Shown in pieces: positions 36,026 to 48,045 of a stretch of 64,000 nucleotides of DNA. The translations under genes and the position numbers were made by a program. The number at the start of each line of letters is the position of its first letter. Positions within the stretch are counted from its first letter, which is position 1. Origin of the DNA: Paraburkholderia caballeronis (lineage in GTDB: Bacteria; Pseudomonadota; Gammaproteobacteria; Burkholderiales; Burkholderiaceae); assembly GCF_900104845.1 (NCBI RefSeq), contig NZ_FNSR01000001.1, positions 3,162,001 to 3,226,000 on the forward strand. The letters run 5' to 3'. A model generated the notes under the pieces. The model worked only from the letters and a program-made list of their open reading frames with translations. It was not told the DNA's origin and searched no databases.

Positions 36026-36349
36026 ATGCAGAACCTGACCGCTCCCGCCCTGGCCGAATGGCTCGCCGATCAATCGCGCGCCGCGCCCGTGCTGCTCGAC
36101 GTACGCGAGCCGTGGGAAATCGAAACCGCGAAGATCGCCGGCTGCGTGTCGATCCCGATGCGCGAGATTCCCGCGCGCAGCGAGGAACTGGACGACGACG
36201 CGCAGATCGTCTGCGTGTGCCATCACGGCGCACGCAGCGCGCAGGTCGCGATGTTCCTCGAATCGCGCGGCTTCACGAAGGTGTTCAACCTGCAAGGCGG
36301 GATCGACGCGTGGTCGCGCCAGGTCGATCCGGCCGTCCCGACGTACTGA
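36026..36349 (+). CDS. Single-domain rhodanese-like protein
   Basis: A 107-residue rhodanese domain. The opening strand VLLDVREPWEIETAKIAG and active-site loop CHHGARSAQVA (Cys at about residue 65) are present, so it can carry a persulfide. Such proteins transfer sulfane sulfur to acceptors such as cyanide or thiols. No signal peptide. The ATG giving MQNLTAPAL was preferred to a TTG seven codons earlier. Convergent with the aminotransferase gene. Confidence 0.9.
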   Translation: MQNLTAPALAEWLADQSRAAPVLLDVREPWEIETAKIAGCVSIPMREIPARSEELDDDAQIVCVCHHGARSAQVAMFLESRGFTKVFNLQGGIDAWSRQVDPAVPTY

Positions 36350-36382
36350 AGTCCCGCGAGGGTTCGCGCGATTTCATTTCAC

Positions 36383-36419
36383 CGGCGCAGCGCGCGGCTC
36401 ATGCCGCCGCGCTGCGCCG
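36383..36419. terminator. Strong hairpin between the rhodanese and aminotransferase genes
   Basis: CGGCGCAGCGCGCGGC pairs with its complement after a TCAT loop, with a single bulged base. It lies between convergent genes. There is no T tract on either strand, so rho-independent termination is possible but not typical. Confidence 0.5.
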
Positions 36420-36438
36420 CGTCCTTCGCCCCCTTTCG

Positions 36439-37779
<1,341 letters not shown>

Positions 37780-37981
37780 CTGCATCTCCTTCGCGGATCG
37801 TGACGATCGTGGCGATCGTGACTGACGGTGGACGAAGGCGCCGCTGTAGGCGCCGCCGTTTCAGTGTAGGCGCAGCGGCGCGCGCATGCACAACGATGCA
37901 GCGCGGCCGCGTCCGATGCACCCGCAAGCATCGCGGCGACGTCGGACGCACCCCGCCGCAGCCTCGCCGCAGGCCGCTGCG

Positions 37982-37999
37982 GTGCGTGCGGTAGCGCAC
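37982..37999. promoter_or_regulatory. Possible NtrC-type enhancer site upstream of urtA
   Basis: GTGCG (37982-37986) and CGCAC (37995-37999) form a short inverted repeat about 165 bp upstream of the sigma-54 promoter. The distance suits an enhancer. The match to the NtrC consensus (TGCAC-N-GTGCA) is only partial. The rest of the 505-bp gap shows nothing else clear. Confidence 0.25.
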
Positions 38000-38162
38000 T
38001 AACCGCTTACGCACTGCGGCGAGGCAATGCGCCCGAAGCTGCATCCGCATGCACCACTTTCGCGCGAAACCGTTTTCGGCGACGCGCCGCCGTGCGCGAA
38101 CGCCGCAGCCGCCGCGCCGCTTCCCCGCACGCATCGCGCATATTTACGAGACAGGGGCCGGA

Positions 38163-38179
38163 TTGGCACAGGCCTTGCA
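38163..38179 (+). promoter_or_regulatory. Sigma-54 promoter of the urea transport/urease cluster
   Basis: TTGGCACAGGCCTTGCA matches the sigma-54 consensus (TGGCAC-N5-TTGCA) at every conserved position, with correct spacing between the -24 GG and -12 GC. It lies about 105 bp upstream of the urtA start, oriented toward it. This implies RpoN and an activator such as NtrC, fitting nitrogen-limited induction of urea use. Confidence 0.8.
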
Positions 38180-38284
38180 GTAACGGCACGGCAAGACAGG
38201 CATAAAAACGGGCGGCGCGCCAACGACACCGACACGCACGCATGAGGCCCGCGAGTTCACCCATCCATCGTCAAGGGGAAACAC

Positions 38285-39592
38285 ATGAAACGTCGTAGTC
38301 TGCTGAAACTGGGGACCATGTCCGGTGCGCTGGCCGCCGCGGGCCGCGTGCCGTTCGCACACGCCGCCGATTCCGGCAGCGGGCCGATCAAGGTTGGCAT
38401 CCTGCACTCCCTGTCGGGCACGATGGCCATTTCGGAGACGTCGCTGAAGGACACGGCGCTGATGACGATTGCCCAGATCAACGCGGCAGGCGGCGTGATG
38501 GGCCGGCAGCTCGAACCGGTCGTCGTCGACCCGGCATCGAACTGGCCGCTCTTCGCCGAAAAGGCGCGTCAGCTGATTTCGCAGGACAAGGTCGCGGTCG
38601 TGTTCGGCTGCTGGACGTCGGTGTCGCGCAAGTCGGTGCTGCCCGTGTTCGAGGAACTGAACGGCCTGCTGTTCTATCCGGTGCAGTACGAAGGCGAAGA
38701 AATGTCGCGCAACGTGTTCTACACGGGCGCCGCGCCGAACCAGCAGGCGATTCCCGCCACCGAATACCTGATGAGCGCCGAAGGCGGCGGCGCGAAGCGC
38801 TTCTTCCTGCTCGGCACCGACTACGTGTATCCGCGCACGACCAACAAGATCCTGCGTTCGTTCCTGCACTCGAAGGGCGTGCAGGACGCCGACATCCAGG
38901 AGGTCTACACGCCGTTCGGCCACAGCGACTACCAGACCATCGTCGCGAACATCAAGACGTTCTCGCAGAGCGGCAAGACCTGCGTGATCTCGACAATCAA
39001 CGGCGACTCGAACGTGCCGTTCTACAAGGAACTCGGCAACCAGGGGCTGAAGGCGACCGACGTACCGGTGGTCGCGTTCTCGGTCGGCGAGGAAGAACTG
39101 CGCGGCATCGACACCAAGCCGCTGGTCGGCAACCTGGCCGCGTGGAACTACTTCATGTCGCTGCGCAATCCGGAGAACACGAAGTTCAAGGCCATGTTCG
39201 CGGACTGGGTGAAGAAGAACAACCTGCCGGGCGGATCGAAGCGCGTGACGAACGATCCGATGGAGGCGACGTTCGTCGGCATCCACATGTGGAAGCAGGC
39301 GGTCGAGAAGGCGAAGAGCACGGACGTCGACAAGGTGCGCGTCGCGATGATCGGGCAGAAGTTCGCCGCGCCGTCGGGCTTCACGCTGGAGATGGACGGC
39401 AACCACCACCTGCACAAGCCGGTGATGATCGGCGAAGTGCGCGCGGACGGCCAGTTCAACGTCGTGTGGCGCACCAAGACGACGATCCGCGCGCAGCCGT
39501 GGAGCCCGTTCATCCCGGGCAACGAGAGCAAGCCGGACGTCGTCAGTTCGACTGTGCTTCCCGCGTTCCTGCGCCGCTCGCGCGTAGCCTGA
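38285..39592 (+). CDS. urtA: Urea ABC transporter, substrate-binding protein
   Basis: A 435-residue periplasmic urea-binding protein. The N-terminus MKRRSLLKLG with a hydrophobic stretch ending AHA resembles a twin-arginine signal. The mature part starts with IKVGILHSLSGTMAISETSL, and the family segment VFGCWTSVSRKSVLPVFEEL (about 114-133) is clear. AAGGGGA precedes the ATG. It is first in urtABCDE and is followed by a very strong hairpin before urtB. Amide-binding relatives (FmdD, AmiC) exist; the adjacent urease genes support urea. Confidence 0.94.
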   Translation: MKRRSLLKLGTMSGALAAAGRVPFAHAADSGSGPIKVGILHSLSGTMAISETSLKDTALMTIAQINAAGGVMGRQLEPVVVDPASNWPLFAEKARQLISQDKVAVVFGCWTSVSRKSVLPVFEELNGLLFYPVQYEGEEMSRNVFYTGAAPNQQAIPATEYLMSAEGGGAKRFFLLGTDYVYPRTTNKILRSFLHSKGVQDADIQEVYTPFGHSDYQTIVANIKTFSQSGKTCVISTINGDSNVPFYKELGNQGLKATDVPVVAFSVGEEELRGIDTKPLVGNLAAWNYFMSLRNPENTKFKAMFADWVKKNNLPGGSKRVTNDPMEATFVGIHMWKQAVEKAKSTDVDKVRVAMIGQKFAAPSGFTLEMDGNHHLHKPVMIGEVRADGQFNVVWRTKTTIRAQPWSPFIPGNESKPDVVSSTVLPAFLRRSRVA

Positions 39593-39600
39593 CGGGACGC

Positions 39601-39645
39601 GCGGGGCGCGCACGGCAGTCGTTGCGACCGCCGTGCGCGCCCCGC
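39601..39645 (+). terminator. Very stable hairpin between urtA and urtB
   Basis: GCGGGGCGCGCACGGC (39601-39616) pairs exactly with 39630-39645. Inside the loop, GTCG and CGAC pair around TTG, making about 20 bp with one mismatch. There is no T tract. In an operon, such a stem after a binding-protein gene usually protects the upstream mRNA or partly blocks read-through, so urtA may be expressed above urtB-E. Confidence 0.7.
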
Positions 39646-39698
39646 GCCCCGCCCGCCTCCCCGGGGCCGCCGCCCCGCCAGGCCTTCCGGTCCTCTCG

Positions 39699-41351
39699 AT
39701 GAAGAACATCATGGTGCACTCACTGACGACCCTGGCGACGCGCGGCAGCCGCGCCGCGCTCTGCGCATTCGCGCTGCTGTGCGGGCTCGCGCCAGGCGCG
39801 CACGCGCTCGAAAGCGCGGACGTCGCGCCGCTCGCGGGCGACGACTTCGATGCGAAGTCCGTCGCGATCGACAATCTGATCGCGACGCACGACGCCGCGT
39901 CGCTCGCGCTGCTGAAGGCGCTCGCCGACGACACCGTCGCCGCGACCGATGCGGGCGAAGTGCTGATCCAGGACGGCGACGCCGCGCGCGACGCGGCGAC
40001 CGGCAAGCCGGTCGCCGCCGACGTCGCCGCGAGCGCGCAGCCGATCACGCTGAACAACCTGCTGCGCTCGAAGGTGGCCGGCGCGGTGTCGGGGCTGCAG
40101 CTGTCGTCGCCGGACGTCGAGATGCGCCGCGCGGCGGTCGCGGCACTGCTGAAAAATCCCGATCCGGCGATGAAGCCGATGATCGACGCGGCGCGCGCGA
40201 AGGAAACCGATCCCGCGCTGAAAAAACGCCTCGACACGCTATGGGCGATGACGGCGCTGCACAACCCGGACGCCGCGACGCGCCTCGAAGCGGTGAAGCT
40301 CGTCGCCGCGCGCCACGACCTCGACATGTACGAACTGCTGCGCCCGCTCGTCGCGAAGTCGTCGACCGGCGCATGGAACGAAGCCGACCCGCAGGTCCGC
40401 GCGGCCGCGCAACAGGGCATCGACGCGCTCGACAGCCTCCAGCGCCGCAGCCAGATCGCCGGCACGCTGTTCGCCGGGCTGTCGCTCGGCAGCGTGCTGC
40501 TGCTCGCGGCGCTCGGCCTCGCCATCACGTACGGGCTGATCGGCGTCATCAACATGGCGCACGGCGAATTCCTGATGATCGGCGCGTATGCGACCTACGT
40601 CGTGCAGACGCTCGTGCAGCACTACGCGCCGCGCGCGTTCGACTGGTATCCGCTCGCCGCGATCCCCGCGTCGTTCGTCGCGGCCGCGCTGGTCGGCATG
40701 GTGATCGAGCGGCTCGTGATCCGCCATCTGTACGGCCGCCCGCTGGAGACGCTGCTGACCACGTTCGGCATCAGCCTGATCCTGATCCAGGCGACGCGGA
40801 TGCTGTTCGGCGCGCAGAACGTGCAGGTCGAAAATCCGTCGTGGATGAGCGGCGGCGTCACGGTGATGCCGAGCCTGATCCTGCCGTACAACCGCATCGC
40901 GATCCTCGCGTTCTCGCTGATCGTCGTCGGCATCGCGTGGACGGTGCTGACCAAAACCCGGCTCGGCCTGTTCGTGCGCGCGGTCACGCAGAACCGCCGG
41001 ATGGCCGCGTGCGTCGGCGTAAAGACCGCGCGCGTCGACTCGTATGCGTTCGCGTTCGGCGCGGGCATCGCGGGCCTCGGCGGCTGCGCGCTGTCGCAGA
41101 TCGGCAATGTCGGCCCGGACCTCGGCCAGAGCTACATCATCGACTCGTTCATGGCGGTCGTGCTCGGCGGCGTCGGCCAGCTCGCCGGCACGGTGATCGG
41201 CGGCTTCGGCCTCGGGCTCGTCAGCAAGGCGATCGAGCCGTTCTGGGGCGCGGTGCTCGCGAAGATCGCGGTGCTCGTGCTGATCGTGCTGTTCATCCAG
41301 AAGCGGCCGCAGGGGCTCTTTGCCCTGAAGGGCCGCAGCGCGGAGGCTTGA
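39699..41351 (+). CDS. urtB: Urea ABC transporter, permease UrtB
   Basis: A 550-residue LivH-type permease with the long N-terminal region typical of UrtB. A signal-like segment (about 1-34) is followed by a large periplasmic domain rich in Ala, Asp and Leu, with HEAT-like helices (about 40-255). The membrane part begins near LFAGLSLGSVLLLAALGLAI and includes GVINMAHGEFLMIGAY. The ATG giving MKNIMVHSL is chosen; MVHSL four codons later is an alternative. One base separates its stop from the urtC start. Confidence 0.93.
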   Translation: MKNIMVHSLTTLATRGSRAALCAFALLCGLAPGAHALESADVAPLAGDDFDAKSVAIDNLIATHDAASLALLKALADDTVAATDAGEVLIQDGDAARDAATGKPVAADVAASAQPITLNNLLRSKVAGAVSGLQLSSPDVEMRRAAVAALLKNPDPAMKPMIDAARAKETDPALKKRLDTLWAMTALHNPDAATRLEAVKLVAARHDLDMYELLRPLVAKSSTGAWNEADPQVRAAAQQGIDALDSLQRRSQIAGTLFAGLSLGSVLLLAALGLAITYGLIGVINMAHGEFLMIGAYATYVVQTLVQHYAPRAFDWYPLAAIPASFVAAALVGMVIERLVIRHLYGRPLETLLTTFGISLILIQATRMLFGAQNVQVENPSWMSGGVTVMPSLILPYNRIAILAFSLIVVGIAWTVLTKTRLGLFVRAVTQNRRMAACVGVKTARVDSYAFAFGAGIAGLGGCALSQIGNVGPDLGQSYIIDSFMAVVLGGVGQLAGTVIGGFGLGLVSKAIEPFWGAVLAKIAVLVLIVLFIQKRPQGLFALKGRSAEA

Positions 41352-41352
41352 A

Positions 41353-42543
41353 ATGACGACCGCCGCTTCCTCGACGCGCCCCGCTCCGTACGGCGCGCCC
41401 GCGCCGCAGCACGGCCAGGGCGGCCCCGGCGAGACGTTCGCGCTCGGCTTGCCGGCGCGGCCGCCGCTGCTCACGCGCGGCGCATGGATCGCGCTGATCG
41501 CACTCATACTCGCGATCGGCATCGGCGTGCCGCTGTGCGCGCTGGTGCTGCCGCAGTCGAGCGCGTTCCATCTGTCCGCGTATGCGATGACGCTCACCGG
41601 CAAGCTGATGTGCTATGCGATCGCCGCGCTTGCGCTCGACCTCGTGTGGGGCTACTGCGGAATCCTGAGCCTCGGCCACGGCCTCTTTTTCGCGCTCGGC
41701 GGCTACGCGATCGGCATGTACCTGATGCGCGAGATCGGCCACGACGGCAAATACGGCAGCGACCTGCCGGACTTCATGGTGTTCCTCGACTGGCATTCGC
41801 TGCCGTGGTACTGGCAGGGCACGCAGCACCTGTGGTACGCGCTGCTGCTGGTCGTGCTGGCGCCGGCCGTCGTCGCGTGGGTGTTCGGCTTCTTCACGTT
41901 CCGCTCGCGCGTGAAGGGCGTGTACCTGTCGATCATCACGCAGGCGACCACCTTCGCCGCGATGCTGCTGTTCTATCGCAACGAGACCGGCTTCGGCGGC
42001 AACAACGGCTTCACCGACTTCAAGCGGATCGCGAGTTTCCCGATCACCCATCCGGGCACGCGCACGGTGCTGTTTCTGATGACGTTCGCGACGCTCGTGC
42101 TCGCGTTCCTCGGCGCGCGCGCGATCGTCACGTCGAAGCTCGGCCGCGTCGTCACGGCGGTGCGCGACGGCGAAACCCGGCTGATGTTCCTCGGCTACAG
42201 CCCGCTCGGCTACAAGCTGTTCGTGTGGACCGTGTCCGCCGTGCTGTGCGGGATCGCGGGCGCGCTGTACGTGCCGCAGGTCGGCATCATCAACCCGAGC
42301 GAGATGTCGCCGGGCAACTCGATCGAGATGGCGATCTGGGTCGCGGTCGGCGGGCGCGGCACGCTGATCGGCCCGATCATCGGCGCGTTCGCGGTGAACG
42401 GCGCGAAGAGCGTGTTCACCGCGTATTTCGCCGAATACTGGCTGTTCTTTCTCGGCCTCATCTTCGTGCTCGTGCCGCTCCTGCTGCCGAACGGCATCAT
42501 GGGGCTGATCGAACTCGTCACGCGCAAAAGGAAACACGGATGA
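41353..42543 (+). CDS. urtC: Urea ABC transporter, permease UrtC
   Basis: A 396-residue LivM-type permease with about ten membrane segments. The family motif DLVWGYCGILSLGHGLFFAL and the conserved loop ITQATTFAAMLLFYRNETGF are present. It pairs with UrtB to form the channel. The N-terminal 30 residues are Ala/Pro/Gly-rich and probably cytosolic. Its stop overlaps the urtD start by four bases. Confidence 0.94.
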   Translation: MTTAASSTRPAPYGAPAPQHGQGGPGETFALGLPARPPLLTRGAWIALIALILAIGIGVPLCALVLPQSSAFHLSAYAMTLTGKLMCYAIAALALDLVWGYCGILSLGHGLFFALGGYAIGMYLMREIGHDGKYGSDLPDFMVFLDWHSLPWYWQGTQHLWYALLLVVLAPAVVAWVFGFFTFRSRVKGVYLSIITQATTFAAMLLFYRNETGFGGNNGFTDFKRIASFPITHPGTRTVLFLMTFATLVLAFLGARAIVTSKLGRVVTAVRDGETRLMFLGYSPLGYKLFVWTVSAVLCGIAGALYVPQVGIINPSEMSPGNSIEMAIWVAVGGRGTLIGPIIGAFAVNGAKSVFTAYFAEYWLFFLGLIFVLVPLLLPNGIMGLIELVTRKRKHG

Positions 42544-43406
42544 ACGGCACGACGATTTCGGACCCGCTGAACCACAACCCGTTCGACGACGACACGCCGA
42601 CGCTGTCCGGCGTCGCGGGCCTCGGGCACGTCGTCGAGCCGGGCGCGATCGACGTGTCGCACGGCACGATCCTGTACCTGGAGGACGTGACGGTCAGCTT
42701 CGACGGCTTTCGCGCGCTGAACCAGCTGACGCTGTCGATCGACGTGAACGAGCTGCGCTGCGTGATCGGCCCGAACGGCGCGGGCAAGACGACGATGATG
42801 GACGTCATCACCGGCAAGACCTCGCCCGACTCGGGCAAGGTGTTCCTCGGCCAGACGATCGACCTCACGCGGATGAACGAACCGGCGATCGCGCGCGCGG
42901 GCATCGGCCGCAAGTTCCAGAAGCCGACCGTGTTCGAGCAGCATCCGGTGTGGGAGAACCTCGAACTCGCGATGAAGGCGGACAAGGGCTGGTGGGCGTC
43001 GCTGCGCGCGCGGCTCGACCGCGCCGCGCAGGCGAGGATCGAGGAGACGCTCGAAGTGATCCGCCTGGAGAGCGACGCGCGGCGGCTCGCGGGCGAGCTT
43101 TCGCACGGACAGAAGCAGCGGCTGGAGATCGGCATGCTGCTGATGCAGCAGCCGGCGCTGCTGCTGCTCGACGAGCCGGCGGCCGGCATGACCGACGACG
43201 AGACGATGGAACTCGCCGCGCTGCTGAACCGGCTGCGCGGCAGCTGCTCGATGATGGTCGTCGAGCACGACATGGAGTTCGTCGCCGCGCTCGCGGGCGA
43301 GACCGGCCGCGTGACCGTGATGGCGGAAGGCCACGTGCTCGCGGACGGCACCCTCGACGACGTGAAGCGGGACGAAGCGGTGATCGAGTCGTATCTCGGC
43401 CGCTGA
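42540..43406 (+). CDS. urtD: Urea ABC transporter, ATPase UrtD
   Basis: A 288-residue LivG-type ATPase. Walker A is GPNGAGKTT, the signature is LSHGQKQRLEIG, and Walker B is LLLLDEPAAGMTD. The N-terminal 40 residues precede the ABC domain, a usual feature of UrtD. The motif FQKPTVFEQHPVWENLELA is typical of the urea subfamily. Coupled by overlap to urtC and followed after 28 nt by urtE. Confidence 0.94.
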   Translation: MNGTTISDPLNHNPFDDDTPTLSGVAGLGHVVEPGAIDVSHGTILYLEDVTVSFDGFRALNQLTLSIDVNELRCVIGPNGAGKTTMMDVITGKTSPDSGKVFLGQTIDLTRMNEPAIARAGIGRKFQKPTVFEQHPVWENLELAMKADKGWWASLRARLDRAAQARIEETLEVIRLESDARRLAGELSHGQKQRLEIGMLLMQQPALLLLDEPAAGMTDDETMELAALLNRLRGSCSMMVVEHDMEFVAALAGETGRVTVMAEGHVLADGTLDDVKRDEAVIESYLGR

Positions 43407-43434
43407 CAACGACAGTGGAAAACCAGGCATTCCC

Positions 43435-44127
43435 ATGCTGACTATCGAATCGCTGAACCAGTATTACGGCGGCAGCCATATCCTGCGCAACGTGTCGATG
43501 ACGGTGCCTCCGGCTAAGCTGACCGTGCTGCTCGGGCGCAACGGCGTCGGCAAGACGACGCTGCTGCGCTGTCTGATGGGCGTCGTGCCGACGAAGAGCG
43601 GCAGCATCGCATGGCGCGACCAGCCGCTGACGAAGCTGCCGACCTATGCGCGCGTCGCGCAGGGGCTCGCTTACGTGCCGCAGGGGCGCGATATCTTTCC
43701 GCGCCTCACCGTCGAGGAAAACCTGCTGGTCGGCGCGGCGAGCCGCAAGGCGCCGGCCGGCGTGCCGGACCATATCTATCGCCTCTTTCCGGTGCTGAAG
43801 GACATGAAGTCGCGGCGCGGCGGCGACCTGTCCGGCGGACAGCAGCAGCAGCTTGCGATCGGCCGCGCGCTGATGAGCGAGCCGCAGTTGCTGATCCTCG
43901 ACGAGCCGACCGAAGGCATCCAGCCGTCGATCATTCAGGACATCGGCAGGACGCTGCGGCAACTGGTCGAAGAGATGCAGATGACCGTGCTGCTCGTCGA
44001 GCAGTATTACGACTTCGCGAAGGCGATCGCGGACCGGTATTGGGTGATGAGCCGCGGCGAGATCGTCGCCGGCGGCGAAGGCGCGAACATGGATGCCGAC
44101 GGGGTTCGCGCGTTGATCGCGGTTTGA
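43435..44127 (+). CDS. urtE: Urea ABC transporter, ATPase UrtE
   Basis: A 230-residue LivF-type ATPase. Walker A is GRNGVGKTT, the signature LSGGQQQQLAIGRAL, and Walker B LLILDEPTEGIQPSI. It opens MLTIESLNQYYGGSHILRNV. The family LivF segment YVPQGRDIFPRLTVEENL is present. It completes the transporter; 261 bp then separate it from ureD. Confidence 0.95.
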   Translation: MLTIESLNQYYGGSHILRNVSMTVPPAKLTVLLGRNGVGKTTLLRCLMGVVPTKSGSIAWRDQPLTKLPTYARVAQGLAYVPQGRDIFPRLTVEENLLVGAASRKAPAGVPDHIYRLFPVLKDMKSRRGGDLSGGQQQQLAIGRALMSEPQLLILDEPTEGIQPSIIQDIGRTLRQLVEEMQMTVLLVEQYYDFAKAIADRYWVMSRGEIVAGGEGANMDADGVRALIAV

Positions 44128-44190
44128 CCGGTGCGGTGGCGCCGGCGCGTCGCTTCGCAGGCGTCGTTTCCGTGTTTGTCCGCGAACGGG

Positions 44191-44215
44191 GCGTTGCGTT
44201 GCGTTGCGTTGCGTT
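44191..44215 (+). repeat. (GCGTT)5 pentanucleotide microsatellite
   Basis: Five exact copies of GCGTT followed by an imperfect sixth (TCGTT), in the urtE-ureD gap. Not inside a confident gene. Slipped-strand changes here could alter spacing upstream of ureD. Confidence 0.9.
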
Positions 44216-44388
44216 TCGTTTGCGCATAACCGGCCGCATCGCGATGCGCTCGTCGCATCGCATGTTGATCCGCCTTCCATCGAATAGCTCTCACACCGCT
44301 TCGCGCCCGCCGTTTCGCGTTCGCATCGCGTAGCGCCGGATTGCGCATGCTATGCTCGTCGCCATCGTCCGGCGGGACGTGACCGTAC

Positions 44389-45360
44389 ATGAACCCGCCT
44401 GCCTCTCCCGCTTTTTCCCGCATGTCCGTTCACGAAGATCACACCGCCCTCGTTCAGCCGTCGTCCGCCGCGCAATCCGCTCATCGCGAATGGCACGCGC
44501 GCCTCGAACTCGGCTTCGTACGGCATGGCGCTCCGCATGACCCTTCGCAGACAGACTCGCAGCGTCCCGCCCGCACGACGCTCGCGCATCGCCGCCATTT
44601 CGGCCCGCTGCGCGTGCAGCGGCCGCTGTATCCGGAAGGCGATGCGATCTGCCACGCGGTGATCGTGCATCCGCCGGCGGGCATCGCGGGCGGCGACCGG
44701 CTCGACATCGACATCGACGTCGGTGCCGGCGCACACGCGCTGCTGACGACGCCAGGCGCCACGAAGTGGTACAAGTCGAACGGCCGGGTCGCGCGGCAGC
44801 GGATCGACGTGCGGGTCGGCGCGGATGCGAAGCTGGACTGGCTGCCGCAGAACAACCTGCTGTTCGACCACGCGCATGCGGAACTCGACTTCTCGCTGAC
44901 GCTCGGCGAGCGCGCGACCGCGATCGGCTGGGACGCGACGCAGCTCGGCCGGCAGGCGGCCGGCGAACGCTGGTCGGCCGGCACGCTGCGCGCGCTCACG
45001 CGCGTCGCGCGGACCACCGCCGACGCGAGCGAACTGCTGTGGTTCGAGCGCGCGATGCTCGACGCGGCCGACCCGCTGCGCGATTCGCCGCAAGGGCTCG
45101 CCGGTTATCCGGCATACGGCGTGCTGTGGGCGATCGGCCCGGCTTGCGACGACGAACTCGCGCAGACCCTCGCGGCCGACCTGCCGTTCACCGGCGCGTT
45201 GCGCGCCGGCGCAAGCTGCATCGTGCCGGGCGTGCTGGTCGTGCGTGCGCTCGCACGGTCGATGGAGCCGTTGCAGCATCTGCTCGCACAATGCTGGACA
45301 CGGCTGCGGCCCATCGTTCACGGCGTCGACGCGATGCCGCTGCGGTTGTGGACGACGTGA
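44389..45360 (+). CDS. ureD: Urease accessory protein UreD
   Basis: A 323-residue UreD, the scaffold that binds apo-urease and recruits UreF and UreG for nickel insertion. Typical segments are [32 protein letters not shown] (about 72-103), [11 protein letters not shown] and [12 protein letters not shown]. The N-terminal 45 residues are less conserved; an ATG at 44422 (MSVHEDHT) is an alternative start. First gene of ureDABCEFG and probably served by read-through from the urt operon. Confidence 0.92.
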   Translation: MNPPASPAFSRMSVHEDHTALVQPSSAAQSAHREWHARLELGFVRHGAPHDPSQTDSQRPARTTLAHRRHFGPLRVQRPLYPEGDAICHAVIVHPPAGIAGGDRLDIDIDVGAGAHALLTTPGATKWYKSNGRVARQRIDVRVGADAKLDWLPQNNLLFDHAHAELDFSLTLGERATAIGWDATQLGRQAAGERWSAGTLRALTRVARTTADASELLWFERAMLDAADPLRDSPQGLAGYPAYGVLWAIGPACDDELAQTLAADLPFTGALRAGASCIVPGVLVVRALARSMEPLQHLLAQCWTRLRPIVHGVDAMPLRLWTT

Positions 45361-45665
45361 GACCTCGGCGTCGCGGCCTATAAAGCAGACGGCCGGCCAT
45401 CGAAGCAATGCACGCACGCATGAAAAATGGAAACGCCGACCGGCAGGCGAAACCGTCGTCGGCAGTCGGACCACGAGCCCGCCAGCCTCTCCGGCGCTAC
45501 GCGGCCGCCACCGCGAATCCCCCGCTCCACCCCGCAAATCCCCGCCCCGGCACGCTCCCACCCCGTTTACCTGCTGCGCGACAAAATTGGCTCCTGTATG
45601 CTCGACGCTGGCAGCGGACCGCGCGGTCCCCGTTCCGGCCGACCGCCCCAACCGACACTCAACCG
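45361..45665 (+). other. ureD-ureA intergenic region
   Basis: 305 bp without a supported gene. TATGCT (45597-45602) with CTGCGC 17 bp upstream could be a weak promoter for ureA. A short ORF in the ureA frame runs through but lacks its own ribosome binding site. Nothing else recognised. Confidence 0.4.
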
Positions 45666-45968
45666 ATGAAGCTCACACCCCGCGAGAAAGACAAGCTCCT
45701 GATCTTCACCGCCGCGCTGCTCGCCGAACGGCGCCGCGCGCGCGGCCTCAAGCTCAACTATCCGGAAGCCGTCGCGTTCATCACCGCCGCGCTGATGGAA
45801 GCCGCGCGCGACGGCAAGACGGTCGCCGAGGTAATGCACTACGGCACGACGCTGCTCACGCGCGACGACGTGATGGAAGGCGTGCCCGAGATGATCCCCG
45901 ACATCCAGGTCGAAGCGACGTTCCCGGACGGCACGAAGCTCGTCACCGTCCACCATCCGATTCCTTGA
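45666..45968 (+). CDS. ureA: Urease subunit gamma
   Basis: A 100-residue UreA, exactly the usual length. It opens [20 protein letters not shown] and has [20 protein letters not shown] and [20 protein letters not shown], which are conserved contact regions to UreC. It is a structural subunit of the (UreABC)3 enzyme that hydrolyses urea to ammonia and carbamate. ureB starts 16 nt later. Confidence 0.97.
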   Translation: MKLTPREKDKLLIFTAALLAERRRARGLKLNYPEAVAFITAALMEAARDGKTVAEVMHYGTTLLTRDDVMEGVPEMIPDIQVEATFPDGTKLVTVHHPIP

Positions 45969-45984
45969 ACGAAGGGCGCGCATC

Positions 45985-46290
45985 ATGATTCCCGGCGAAC
46001 TGCTGATCGACGACGGCGAGATCGAACTGAACGCGGGCCGCGCGACCGTGACCGTCACGGTCGCGAACACCGGCGACCGTCCGGTGCAGGTCGGCTCGCA
46101 TTTCCATTTCTACGAGGTGAACGACGCGCTGTCGTTCGACCGCGAGGCCGCGCGCGGCTTCCGGCTGAACATCGCGGCCGGCACCGCGGTGCGCTTCGAG
46201 CCCGGCCAGGAACGCACGGTCGAGCTGGTCGCGCTCGCCGGCGCGCGCGTCGTCCATGGCTTCAACGGCAAGGTGATGGGGCCGCTGTAA
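45985..46290 (+). CDS. ureB: Urease subunit beta
   Basis: A 101-residue UreB of normal length. It opens [19 protein letters not shown], with [20 protein letters not shown] (about 31-50) and [18 protein letters not shown], conserved in all UreB proteins. Structural subunit linking UreA and UreC. Tightly spaced between ureA and ureC. Confidence 0.97.
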   Translation: MIPGELLIDDGEIELNAGRATVTVTVANTGDRPVQVGSHFHFYEVNDALSFDREAARGFRLNIAAGTAVRFEPGQERTVELVALAGARVVHGFNGKVMGPL

Positions 46291-46336
46291 CGCCGCCCCT
46301 TCTCCGCCCTTCGTTATTCGCTTCCGGACCCACCCC

Positions 46337-48043
<1,707 letters not shown>

Positions 48044-48045
48044 CC

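Noticed and set aside
44191..44215. Phase-variable coding repeat
   Set aside because: It lies outside any confident gene; a reading frame crossing it has no ribosome binding site or homology.
45597..45602. A sigma-54 promoter before ureA (TTGGCTCCTGTATGC)
   Set aside because: The GG to GC spacing is one base short of the required value.
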